Numbered from the stretch's first letter, positions 6,670 to 13,610 are shown. The stretch is DNA of 18,155 bases from CADEDV01 sp036374495 (GCA_965652975.1 CBFGYO010000077.1:1-18155), one strand, 5' to 3'. Numbers and translations: made by a program. Notes: generated from the sequence alone by a model not told the origin.

Positions 6670-9528
6670 TTATTCTTTCACGAACTGCACTCGCTGAGTC
6701 AATCCATTTTCACTTACACTCAGGAAATACATTCCCGGTGCAAGTTTGGATACATCAACCTGTGTTGTATTTGCGAGCATCAATGTTTTTATTACTGTCT
6801 TGCCAGTCATGTCGATCACCTGCAGGTCAGCTCTTTTTAATTGACCTTCTATTTTTACCTGCAACATTCTGCTGGCAGGATTAGGATATGCCTTCAATTG
6901 CATCACGCCTGTATACAAATCTGTTCCTTCCCTGGCGGCACCTGTTTGTACACGCAGTGTATAACAGCTTGTAGCACTGCTGGCATTTCCTTTCGGATAT
7001 ACACGAGCATAGAAAGTACCAGCGTTAAGATTAACGGTGATCGATTCATCCGCAGTACCGTTGTTGGCTGATGCGGCTATCTGTCCACCGCTACCATTCA
7101 CAAGGCTCAACTGGTAGTTGGCCGGCAGTGTAGTAAGCGAAATGGTATGGGTACCTGCTGTAGTAACTACAAAGGCATAATAATCTTCATCACCACGTGG
7201 GCTAAGCGTGCCTCTTACGTCGGTATTGAGTGAAATTGTAGCGGCACCACCAATGGTATTGTTTGAAGGAACGTCTGACGTACCCGGACATGCACCACCC
7301 GTGCCAGGAGTATTAAATGTCGTTGTGCTATAATTGCTGCTTGCGCTTGCGCAATTAGCACGCACTCTCCAGTCGTAGGAAGTAGATGCTGACAAGCCAC
7401 CGATGGTAGCCGTCAGGCTCGTGGTACCCGTAGCAGCATTGATCCAGGTAGAGGATGAGCTTTGTTTATAATCCACATCATAGCTGCTGGCACCGCTTAC
7501 TGCACTCCAGTTGAGGGTTGCGCCGGTGCTACTAATACCTGTTGTACTTAATCCTGAAGGATCAGCACATGCTGGTGCACTACCACCAATGGTGAAGTTG
7601 GCATTGGAAATATCAAAGAAGATATTACCGACCGCTTCTACTTTAATCCTATTGGTATTGCCTGGGTTATCGGGAACAGTGATGGACTGTGTACCATCAT
7701 TCGGAGTATTGGCTGCAAGCGTGATGGGGAATGTAAGTCCACCGTCGGTTGACAGCAGGATGTTTACATTGGCGCAATTTACCGGTGCACCGGTGGTGCC
7801 ATTTACTGACCAGGTTACATTTTGCAAGGTACCTACGGCCCATGTTACGGCTGTATTAGGTGCACTGACTGCAAAGGGTCCAGTTGCACTTGACACAGTT
7901 ACGATCATATCATCACTATTGTTATTTCCGGCGCCTGCGTGGTTGTCACGCACGGTAAAACGGAAATGCAATGTTCTTGCAACAGATGGTAATACTTCCC
8001 ACTGGTTTGCATTTGTTCCGCCGAGAATACTGGTAAGCACCGGGAAGGTTCTTGATGTGCTGGTTGTGGGCAGGTAAGAACGGAACTGTGGTCCCGAAGT
8101 AGCTGTTGCGCTTGGAATGGTTGCCGTTCCGGTTGCACGCGGATCATTTTGTTCCCAGCAATAAGTCAGGACATCACCACCGTCTGCATCACTACCACTG
8201 CCGTTGAGGGTGAATGGTGTGGATCGTGGAATTACATAATCAATGCCTGCATTAGCGGTGGGTGTGCTGTTGCCCGTTAGAGTTGAAACGGCACATCCGC
8301 CACTGGCAGATTTGATATAGTTAGTTACCTGTTGTATGCTGATGGCATGGAAATAATCATCACTATGCGGCTGTACATCGGTAGAGCCGGTGATGCCTGC
8401 ATATCCCATAATTGTAGAACCACTACCGGGTTCCACCTGTGCGATGGTTCCTTCATTGGAGAAAGTGAATGTGTGGTTGCCACCAAGCTGGTGACCCATT
8501 TCATGTGTCAAATAATCGACCACGAAAAAGTCGCTGCTAAGATTAACATAGGAAGTAAATGCACTGCCTTTATTGGATTGGCATACGCAACCGATACAAC
8601 CCGCGTTACCATTGTTGCTGGCGCGGTGTACCAGGTGGCCGATATCATAGTTGGCTGCACCGATTACATTGGTGCAGGTAGTTTGTGTTTGGGAGTTGAG
8701 ATTGCTGGTCCATGGATCGGTTGATGCATTGAGGTAAATCACCGCATCGTTGTTGGCGATGAGTACGAGACGCAGTCCGAAATCTCTTTCGAAGATGCCA
8801 TTGGCTCTTGTCATTGCTGTGTTTTGTGCTGCGAGTACTTTGGCTTTACGTTCTGCATCGCTGGTTTCGGTTCCATTGAGCCAAAACTGGGAAAACTCAC
8901 CCGAAGCGCATAAGGCTAACCGGTAGGTGCGTAGGCGCCCGTCGTCCGCATTGCGATTCGCAAGTGTGGCATCGCGACCGAGGGTGGCAGCCATTGTTTC
9001 AGTGGTAAGGCATTCAAATGCCGGAGGAGCTGGAAGGTCGGTCCTTGCTGCTACGATATACGTGTTGGTTGCTTTATCTATCGGGTCGATGTATTCGGTA
9101 GCACGTTTGGGTGAAAGAATCATTCCGTGAAATCCCTGTGGTGATACATCGAAGCGTATGCTTGCAGTAGGATCGGTGATGCCACGGCCGGAATAGGAAT
9201 TAATGCCGGGATACTTTGCAGCGAGTGCAGGATCCATTACCGGGGCTTCTACAATGCGGAACTGTTCCAGTTGTCCATTCTTGTTAGGAACGGTGAGTAT
9301 GAAACCTGATTGTGCACTGCTAACGGTTCGTTCGGATGGTGCAGCAGCGAGTGTGGCTTTGAACAGTGATTCATTGAGATGGAAAAGCTTGAATGCATTG
9401 GGTCGTGTTCTGTTGCGGAATAGATCGGTCGCACGGGCTTCATCTGCGGGTGTCCAGAAGTTTCTTTCCTGGCCAAACGCGCATACTGAAGCAGCAGCTA
9501 GTCCTGCAACAAGTAAAAATTTTTTCAT
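6670..9528 (-). CDS. Secreted reprolysin-like zinc metalloprotease with T9SS sorting domain
   Basis: A 952-residue exported metzincin peptidase. The start is the ATG at 9528, which gives a signal peptide (MKKFLLVAGLAAASVCAFGQ); the open frame runs 34 codons further upstream but has no signal-like start there. After a propeptide-like N-terminal region, the catalytic domain carries the zinc motif HEMGHQLGGNH at 342-352 and a Met-turn (STIMGYAG) near 374. Then come a PKD/cadherin-like segment (about 426-550), a beta-sandwich region, a fibronectin type III domain (about 654-740), a PPC-like domain (about 775-860), and a T9SS C-terminal sorting domain (about 876-952, with KAYPNPAS, then DMTGK and LAPGMYFLSV). 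The product should cross the outer membrane by T9SS and act outside the cell on proteins. It lies between clpS and aat on the same strand. Confidence 0.93.
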   Translation of the reverse strand: MKKFLLVAGLAAASVCAFGQERNFWTPADEARATDLFRNRTRPNAFKLFHLNESLFKATLAAAPSERTVSSAQSGFILTVPNKNGQLEQFRIVEAPVMDPALAAKYPGINSYSGRGITDPTASIRFDVSPQGFHGMILSPKRATEYIDPIDKATNTYIVAARTDLPAPPAFECLTTETMAATLGRDATLANRNADDGRLRTYRLALCASGEFSQFWLNGTETSDAERKAKVLAAQNTAMTRANGIFERDFGLRLVLIANNDAVIYLNASTDPWTSNLNSQTQTTCTNVIGAANYDIGHLVHRASNNGNAGCIGCVCQSNKGSAFTSYVNLSSDFFVVDYLTHEMGHQLGGNHTFTFSNEGTIAQVEPGSGSTIMGYAGITGSTDVQPHSDDYFHAISIQQVTNYIKSASGGCAVSTLTGNSTPTANAGIDYVIPRSTPFTLNGSGSDADGGDVLTYCWEQNDPRATGTATIPSATATSGPQFRSYLPTTSTSRTFPVLTSILGGTNANQWEVLPSVARTLHFRFTVRDNHAGAGNNNSDDMIVTVSSATGPFAVSAPNTAVTWAVGTLQNVTWSVNGTTGAPVNCANVNILLSTDGGLTFPITLAANTPNDGTQSITVPDNPGNTNRIKVEAVGNIFFDISNANFTIGGSAPACADPSGLSTTGISSTGATLNWSAVSGASSYDVDYKQSSSSTWINAATGTTSLTATIGGLSASTSYDWRVRANCASASSNYSTTTFNTPGTGGACPGTSDVPSNNTIGGAATISLNTDVRGTLSPRGDEDYYAFVVTTAGTHTISLTTLPANYQLSLVNGSGGQIAASANNGTADESITVNLNAGTFYARVYPKGNASSATSCYTLRVQTGAAREGTDLYTGVMQLKAYPNPASRMLQVKIEGQLKRADLQVIDMTGKTVIKTLMLANTTQVDVSKLAPGMYFLSVSENGLTQRVQFVKE

Positions 9529-9620
9529 AAAAGAAAGTGTTTGGTAAAAGGTTAGGGAATTTTGGTGCAGGAAGGTAGGCGAATTATTTAGAACAAAAAG
9601 TAGGTAAAAACACTGATTTC

Positions 9621-9671
9621 GTGTTTGCACGCCGCGCTCGCCGCGATATCACAGCGTACGCTGCAAGAAAC
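9621..9671. repeat. GC-rich repeat element, copy B
   Basis: Lies between clpS and the metalloprotease gene. It shares ACGCCGCG and the end GTACGCTGCAAGAAAC (9656-9671) with copy A at 5821-5913, where the matching end differs at one of 16 bases. The interior is shorter than in copy A. Interpreted as a second, partly deleted copy of the same dispersed palindromic unit. Confidence 0.55.
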
Positions 9672-9700
9672 ACTTCACGAAATAGGATTTGTTGGAAAAA

Positions 9701-10003
9701 TCAGGATGCCACTACCTCTACGGTTGCGCCGATGCCCCGATCCGTAATCGCATCGCACATCGGTTTCAGGTCGTCATACCCACCGTGCTTAACATCGCAT
9801 TTTCCCTTATAATGAATGATATAGGAGCATTGTTCCGCCTGTTCATGGCTATGGCCGCATACCTCTACCAGGGTATTGATCACCCATTCGAAGGTATTGA
9901 CGTCGTCGTTCCAGACGATGAGTGTGAAGGGTTCTTCGTGAGCGGTAAGCACATCGATATCTTCGTGGCTGTCGGTACGTATATCTGTTTTAATTGTAGG
10001 CAT
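9701..10003 (-). CDS. clpS: ATP-dependent Clp protease adaptor ClpS
   Basis: N-degron recognition adaptor that binds proteins with N-terminal Leu, Phe, Tyr or Trp and delivers them to the Clp unfoldase. 100 residues from the ATG at 10003; a TTG 12 bases upstream is in frame but unlikely. The substrate pocket residues are visible: NDD at 32-34, and His64 in IIHYKGK, equivalent to Asp35, Asp36 and His66 of the E. coli protein. The residue before the helix is Phe (NTFEW) where E. coli has Met, so the gate residue differs. An unstructured N-terminal tail of about 22 residues precedes the core. A TATTTTTG box lies just upstream. aat is on the same strand downstream. Confidence 0.95.
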   Translation of the reverse strand: MPTIKTDIRTDSHEDIDVLTAHEEPFTLIVWNDDVNTFEWVINTLVEVCGHSHEQAEQCSYIIHYKGKCDVKHGGYDDLKPMCDAITDRGIGATVEVVAS

Positions 10004-10012
10004 AGAACGCCA

Positions 10013-10043
10013 CAAAAATAAACAATCTGCCCCTGTATTAAAA
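10013..10043 (-). promoter_or_regulatory. Probable clpS promoter
   Basis: On the minus strand, TATTTTTG (10013-10020) fits the Bacteroidota -7 consensus TAnnTTTG exactly. TTTT lies 19 bases upstream at 10040-10043 (consensus TTTG). The box is 9 bases before the clpS ATG, giving a very short leader. Confidence 0.5.
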
Positions 10044-10075
10044 GCGAAATTGTACTTTGCGATAAATCATTTTAT

Positions 10076-10456
10076 ATGGGTAAAGTAACCGGCCTCGGTG
10101 GCGTTTTTATTAAGGCTAACGATCCAAAGGCCCTGGCAGCCTGGTACCAGGACAAGTTGGGCATTGATTTCAAAGGAAATGTATATGTTGATTTTCCGTT
10201 TAAGGATGAGGCTGGCAAGGTCTCTGCCGGCTCTAATGTTCTTTCCTTTTTTAAAAATGAGTCAGACTATTTTTCCCCAAGCACCCGGCCGGTGATGTTG
10301 AATTTGCGGGTAGAAGATTTACGTGGATTACTGGATACGCTTAAGCAAAAAGGGGTGGACGAGGTAGGAGAGATGATGGATGAGGAATACGGCAAGTTTG
10401 GGTGGATAATGGATCTCGAAGGAAATAAAATAGAATTGTGGGAGCCGCCGGCGTAG
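10076..10456 (+). CDS. VOC superfamily (glyoxalase/bleomycin-resistance-like) protein
   Basis: A 126-residue cytoplasmic protein with the paired beta-alpha-beta-beta-beta layout of vicinal-oxygen-chelate proteins. The first module begins GLGGVFIKANDPKALAAWYQDKLG. The second runs RPVMLNLRVEDLRGLLDTLKQKG and ends DLEGNKIELWEPP, where the family's metal-binding glutamate is the E of IELWEP. The metal, substrate and reaction cannot be told from this. It diverges from clpS over 72 bases; TACTTTG about 20 bases before the ATG resembles a one-base-short -7 box. Convergent with the next gene. Confidence 0.85.
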   Translation: MGKVTGLGGVFIKANDPKALAAWYQDKLGIDFKGNVYVDFPFKDEAGKVSAGSNVLSFFKNESDYFSPSTRPVMLNLRVEDLRGLLDTLKQKGVDEVGEMMDEEYGKFGWIMDLEGNKIELWEPPA

Positions 10457-10498
10457 GTACAACATGCTGAGCCCACTTAAGGAGTTGTTCAAATTGTT

Positions 10499-11062
10499 TT
10501 ACTCAGGTGCTACCATGCCCTTTGTTAAGTTTTCCAAAAACTGCTCCGGGTTTTCCACAAACCGACTGGCGTTTGATAGTTTAATTGTTTCCAATAACGC
10601 AGTCGTGGTCGGTTGGTAAAGTCTGCCCTGTCGATCCATCAATAAACACTCAAATTTTATCGCCAGTGAAAGAACGTTGCCTATAAAATTTTTATCCGGG
10701 AGACGCAGATCAATTCTGCAACTTACTTCTTCAACTTTGTGTGTGTTGTCGTTGAAGCAAACAGTAATGTCATTGTTTCTTGAGTCACCAAAGCTTCTTA
10801 TTCCATTAGTTTGTTCTGTCCATTTTTGTATATCACCAAAGGGTTTAAGTAGTGGGAGGAAATCGTTTTTGTTGATATCCAGGTCAAGCCACCACGAAAT
10901 TGTCAATGCATCTTCAAACGCTGGTTCCTCATCTAAGTCTGAATTGCTGATATATGCGCTCCAACTTTCTTTATCAATTTTGAGTTGATCAGGTAGATAC
11001 CCGTACTTATGGAGTAACGCTTTTTGCGGAATGAAATAAATATGGAATTGCCAGGTTGCCAT
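10499..11062 (-). CDS. Uncharacterised protein, second gene of a two-gene unit
   Basis: 187 residues, no signal peptide, no family recognised. It starts MATWQFHIYFIPQKAL and has a tryptophan- and aspartate-rich middle (TISWWLDLDINKNDF). A strand-rich central part carries RNNDITVCFNDN and SCRIDLRLPDKNF, and a helical C-terminal third contains a run of polar residues. The ATG at 11062 is 16 bases after the stop of the upstream GldM-like gene on the same strand, so the two are probably co-transcribed. The upstream gene encodes an exported protein while this one looks cytoplasmic. Confidence 0.7.
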   Translation of the reverse strand: MATWQFHIYFIPQKALLHKYGYLPDQLKIDKESWSAYISNSDLDEEPAFEDALTISWWLDLDINKNDFLPLLKPFGDIQKWTEQTNGIRSFGDSRNNDITVCFNDNTHKVEEVSCRIDLRLPDKNFIGNVLSLAIKFECLLMDRQGRLYQPTTTALLETIKLSNASRFVENPEQFLENLTKGMVAPE

Positions 11063-11078
11063 GGAAATTCAAAGTAAC

Positions 11079-11711
11079 TTATTTTACCGTTACCGTAAAC
11101 GAAGGCAATGCTACAAGTCTGCCATCCGCGCATCCGCCCCGGATATTTGTAAAAAGCATTCTGTCACCCGGAGATAAGCGATTTATTAAATTCAACTGTT
11201 GGCTTGAAAGGTAACCAGAGAGGCCAGGTTCCAGGTTGGAAATATCGCCTGATTGGTATTCTACAGTTAAAGTGAAACCCCAAATGAGTATAGTCCCCTT
11301 ATAATTTGTATGCGGATATAGGATGTTAAGAAAAGGGGTAGCCCTGATTTGTCGTACGGTCATAAATGTATCCAGTGAATGTCCTATTCTTACGACAGGA
11401 TCGGGTAATGACTCAATCGTGAACGCTGACGAGTGTAGCATTTTACCCTTACGATAAATACTAATGGATGCTTCTCCTAATTGCGAGGGATATACAATGA
11501 ACACCGTGATAGTTGTGGGCTTCAAATGGTCGGGGTCCTGCCCGGTAAATCTTATTTCATCGAAAACTTTAGCTGATTTAACTATTACATGATTTCCTTC
11601 TTTTAGATAAAGTTGATGTTTGGCAGTATCAAGCAGGTCGCTGTTATGCAATTGGATTTGTCCAACTGAATAAAAAGGGATAAGTAGGAAATATAAACTA
11701 AGGTGTTTCAA
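11079..11711 (-). CDS. Secreted protein resembling the C-terminal half of GldM/PorM
   Basis: 210 residues with a signal peptide (MKHLSLYFLLIPFYSVGQ). The rest resembles the last two periplasmic domains of GldM, the T9SS/gliding motor protein. An Ig-like segment ends in ESLPDPVVRIGHS; then come QIRATPFLN, an aromatic strand pair (ILIWGFTLTVEYQ) and the closing pattern LSSQQLNLINRLSPGDRMLFTNIRG followed by LPSFTVTVK, as in GldM C-terminal domains. The N-terminal membrane helix and long coiled part of GldM are missing. The only usable start is TTG at 11711: an in-frame stop lies 9 bases upstream, and a later ATG would remove the signal peptide. The domain match is from pattern memory. The role is unknown; it may be a periplasmic accessory or decoy of T9SS (inference). 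Confidence 0.65.
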   Translation of the reverse strand: MKHLSLYFLLIPFYSVGQIQLHNSDLLDTAKHQLYLKEGNHVIVKSAKVFDEIRFTGQDPDHLKPTTITVFIVYPSQLGEASISIYRKGKMLHSSAFTIESLPDPVVRIGHSLDTFMTVRQIRATPFLNILYPHTNYKGTILIWGFTLTVEYQSGDISNLEPGLSGYLSSQQLNLINRLSPGDRMLFTNIRGGCADGRLVALPSFTVTVK

Positions 11712-12060
11712 CGAATCTCAAGATATCAAAATAATGGTAGCAATTCTTCTTTCCGACGCTGCAAATAATAAACGAACTGAGTGAACAATTTATTTGAAAT
11801 CTGCGTGCAACTGAAGTGACAATATTAGCCCTCGAGTCCGGCCCAGGATTAAACTTAGCGAAACACATTTCACGTGTTTATTAATTTCCACAGTATCGAA
11901 ATGATGTTGTTGTGATTGATTAACTCATCCCTTCAATTAAGGGTTTAGTTTAACCATAAGAAACTATAAGCGCATAAAATTTAAACAGTAGTAATTTTTA
12001 CGCTGATTATTTTTCTTCTTTCATTTGGCACCTGCTTTGACCATGTTTAATTAAAAACGC
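11712..12060. other. 349-bp gap between divergent genes
   Basis: AT-rich and without a convincing ORF. A weak hairpin, AAACAC (11861-11866) with GTGTTT (11874-11879), is present. No consensus TTTG/TAnnTTTG pair was found for the gene at 12061, and no RNA gene was recognised. Confidence 0.5.
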
Positions 12061-12483
12061 ATGGAAAAAAAGAAAATCGGCTTTATTAGCACCAAGATGA
12101 AGGATTTGGATATCTGTATGCTGAGTACATCTGGTGGACGTGGGATAGTGAGTACCCGGCCAATGAGCAATAACCGGGATGTAAAATATAATGGAGAATC
12201 GTTCTTCTTTTCTGATAAAAATACCCAGAAGGTGCGGGATATATCTAAAAACAGTGCTGTAAGCCTTTCTTTTACAGGTAAAAAAGGATTATATATCATC
12301 GTGAAAGGGAAGGCCAGGATTATTAAAGACAAAGCAAAAATGGAGGGACATTGGGTTCCTGACCTGGAGCAGTGGTTCAAAGATGGGATCGAGACAAAGG
12401 GTCTTGTGTTGCTGGCAGTAAAAGCGCAAAGCATTCATTATTGGAATAATTACAAGGAGGGGGAGATAAACCTTCTGAAATAG
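12061..12483 (+). CDS. Pyridoxamine-5'-phosphate-oxidase-like flavin-binding protein (general stress protein 26 type)
   Basis: 140 residues with the split-barrel fold pattern of the PNPOx-like family. The sequence runs CMLSTSGGRGIVSTRPMSN, then ESFFFSDKNTQKVRDI, SAVSLSF, GLYIIVKGKARIIKDKAKM, the family-typical WF pair in EQWFKDGIETKG, and the end LAVKAQSIHYWNN. Members usually bind FMN or F420 and act on small molecules or serve stress roles; the true PLP-making enzyme is longer, so it should not be named pdxH. No signal peptide. The gene stands alone on the plus strand upstream of the tRNA-Val unit. Confidence 0.85.
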   Translation: MEKKKIGFISTKMKDLDICMLSTSGGRGIVSTRPMSNNRDVKYNGESFFFSDKNTQKVRDISKNSAVSLSFTGKKGLYIIVKGKARIIKDKAKMEGHWVPDLEQWFKDGIETKGLVLLAVKAQSIHYWNNYKEGEINLLK

Positions 12484-12548
12484 CGAAAAGGGGTCGACGC
12501 CGATCACACGGCATCGGGATTTTCGGAGCAAGGTGAACTTAAATAGAC

Positions 12549-12571
12549 AAAAAGCCCAACATTCGTCTGGG
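12549..12571 (-). terminator. Second, imperfect intrinsic terminator behind tRNA-Val
   Basis: On the minus strand, CCCAGAC-GAAT-GTTGGG followed by CTTTTT. The stem has a mismatch or bulge. The sequence resembles the first terminator at 12607-12632 closely enough (shared GGCAA upstream, GACGAA, GTTGGG, CTTTTT) to look like a duplicated and decayed copy. Confidence 0.55.
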
Positions 12572-12606
12572 TCAATTGCCGTATAGTGAGCTAAATGAAT
12601 TATAAC

Positions 12607-12632
12607 AAAAAAGCCCCAACTTTCGTCAGGGC
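12607..12632 (-). terminator. Intrinsic terminator of tRNA-Val
   Basis: On the minus strand, GCCCTGAC-GAAA-GTTGGGGC forms an 8-bp stem (with G-U pairs) capped by a GAAA tetraloop and followed by six T. It starts 16 bases after the tRNA 3' end. Confidence 0.85.
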
Positions 12633-12647
12633 ATGTTGCCAGTATTG

Positions 12648-12722
12648 TGGGAGTTGACGGGATCGAACCGCCGACCCTCTGCTTGTAAGGCAGATGCTCT
12701 GAACCAGCTGAGCTAAACTCCC
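12648..12722 (-). tRNA. tRNA-Val, anticodon TAC
   Basis: A 75-nt cloverleaf. The 7-bp acceptor stem is GGGAGTT with AACTCCC, and the discriminator is A. The D-arm is GCTC...GAGC. The anticodon stem is TCTGC/GCAGA around the loop CTTACAA, so the anticodon is TAC (reads GTA and other Val codons). The T-arm is GGCGG/CCGTC with the loop TTCGATC. The 3' CCA is not encoded. It lies on the minus strand behind a consensus promoter at 12906-12936 and ahead of two terminators. Its 5' half is repeated exactly in the neighbouring pseudo-tRNA. Confidence 0.97.
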
Positions 12723-12823
12723 AATATTTCAAACTTTTTAGAACCGCTGATCCTCCCGACTGTCAGTCGGGAGGCTCTGAACCAGCTGAGCTAAACTCCC
12801 AATATTTCAAACTTTTTAGAACC
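12696..12823. repeat. Exact 50-bp direct repeat, period 78 bp
   Basis: Bases 12696-12745 and 12774-12823 are identical over all 50 positions. Each contains the acceptor 5' strand and D-arm of tRNA-Val, the 18-base upstream spacer, and the last five bases (GAACC on the plus strand) of a T-loop. The boundary therefore joins the 5' flank of one tRNA to the T-loop of another copy. Confidence 0.95.
12741..12800 (-). pseudogene. Truncated tRNA-Val-like copy (pseudo-tRNA, unit 2)
   Basis: Read on the minus strand, the first 27 bases are identical to the intact tRNA-Val. Then follows a perfect 10-bp hairpin (12752-12774). If read as an anticodon arm, its loop is CTGACAG, giving a GAC (valine) anticodon. 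A variable region and the 5' strand of a T-arm follow (13 of 15 bases match the intact tRNA on the plus strand at GAACCGCTGATCCTC). It stops in the T-loop at TTC and has no 3' T-stem or acceptor strand, so it cannot fold as a tRNA. The hairpin may alternatively be an inserted CCCGA/TCGGG-type repeat. Confidence 0.75.
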
Positions 12824-12875
12824 TTGACCCTCCCGACTTTCATTCGGGATGCCCTGACCCGGTTGAAGTAATCCC
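12819..12875 (-). pseudogene. Strongly decayed tRNA-like copy (unit 3)
   Basis: Aligned under unit 2, it keeps GGGATT at the 5' end and a D-arm agreeing at about 14 of 20 positions. It also keeps a CCCGA/TCGGG hairpin with the loop ATGAAAG, GGGTCAAGGTTC, and the same T-loop truncation and 18-base tail as unit 2. Its start is 75 bases from that of unit 2. It is recognisable only through its neighbour, and the original anticodon cannot be trusted. Confidence 0.5.
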
Positions 12876-12896
12876 GATGGCTATCGGGGCCTTTTT
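12873..12896 (+). terminator. Intrinsic terminator-like hairpin on the plus strand
   Basis: CCCGAT (12873-12878), loop GGCT, ATCGGG (12883-12888), then GGCC and six T. It fits a plus-strand terminator facing the tRNA unit, but no plus-strand gene ends nearby except the one at 12483. It overlaps the 5' end of unit 3. Confidence 0.45.
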
Positions 12897-12905
12897 TCAG
12901 GAGTG

Positions 12906-12936
12906 CAAAGATAAGGCTGACAAAGCTTTGGCCAAA
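12906..12936 (-). promoter_or_regulatory. Bacteroidota-type promoter of the tRNA-Val unit
   Basis: On the minus strand, TTTG (12933-12936), a 19-base spacer, then TATCTTTG (12906-12913). This fits the TTTG / TAnnTTTG consensus with usual spacing. A transcript starting near 12900 would run through both pseudo-tRNA units into the intact tRNA. Confidence 0.75.
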
Positions 12937-13040
12937 TTTTTTTTCAAGCTTTTGTAAAACTCGAAATTACGCTATTAATGCATCCTTCTTAGCACAAAGC
13001 ACCACTTGGGTAATGGGTTTACCATTGGCCCCGACCAAAT

Positions 13041-13610
13041 TCAATTTTTCGATGAGTTGAAGAAAGTTGCTGAATTGCACTGCTCCCTGAACTTTTCTTT
13101 CAGTTTGGGTATATGGTACTGCGATTTGATCTCACGGAGTTTTTTATTGCTGAGTTTAGGAGCCGATAAATCTATCTCGCCGGAGAAAAGGAGGTAAACA
13201 AACTGGTTGACTGGGTACATCTGGTTTGCAAGGCAGCCACAACTGTAAGCTATTTCATTAGTATCCCGTAAAAGGCTTTCCGCTACTATCTCTACCTGAT
13301 CATAATTGCGCAGCAGTAAGGCCCAGGTAGTATAGATCCGTAAACTCAGGTTATAATCGCCTTGAGTTAGACTTACCAGAGAATCTGTCGGGAAGGTTTC
13401 AACTAATTTCTGAAATTTCCGAAAGTTTTTTACAGGCTTGTTTGCCCTCCCAAAATATCCACAGAAAATGTCATCTCCCATTTCAAGATACTTCAACGTA
13501 GAATCCTGACTGAATGCCGACTTTCCGGACCGCATTACTATAAGGGAATCCTTTTGAGCATTGCTGCGCAGGCAACTCAACACAATTAATAGGATGGCAA
13601 CGTATTTCAT
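13041..13610 (-). CDS. Secreted protein of unknown function
   Basis: 189 residues with a signal peptide (MKYVAILLIVLSCLRSNAQ). No family recognised. The mature part is mostly helical, with basic patches (ANKPVKNFRKFQK, KKLREIKSQYHIPKLKEKFRE) and a close cysteine pair (SCGC at about residue 119). It has no T9SS sorting domain, so it is probably periplasmic. It is transcribed toward the tRNA unit's upstream side and diverges from the DUF6915-like gene. Confidence 0.72.
   Translation of the reverse strand: MKYVAILLIVLSCLRSNAQKDSLIVMRSGKSAFSQDSTLKYLEMGDDIFCGYFGRANKPVKNFRKFQKLVETFPTDSLVSLTQGDYNLSLRIYTTWALLLRNYDQVEIVAESLLRDTNEIAYSCGCLANQMYPVNQFVYLLFSGEIDLSAPKLSNKKLREIKSQYHIPKLKEKFREQCNSATFFNSSKN

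Noticed and set aside
7511..8077. 188-codon open frame antisense to the metalloprotease
   Set aside because: The opposite strand carries a continuous, domain-rich protein; this frame is a by-product of its composition.
2..12722. Functional linkage between valS and the tRNA-Val array
   Set aside because: They are about 10 kb apart with many unrelated genes between and no shared regulatory sequence seen.
12289..12732. 147-codon minus-strand frame running through the tRNA-Val into the PNPOx-like gene
   Set aside because: Its N-terminus is translated tRNA (a typical false protein starting with SSAGSEHLPYKQ) and the rest is antisense to a real gene.
12741..12800. A second functional tRNA-Val with anticodon GAC
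   Set aside because: The 3' T-stem and acceptor strand are missing, and no matching strand follows before the next tRNA copy; it cannot form a cloverleaf.
12696..12823. CRISPR-like repeats
   Set aside because: Only two exact copies, and they are explained by tRNA duplication; no cas gene nearby.
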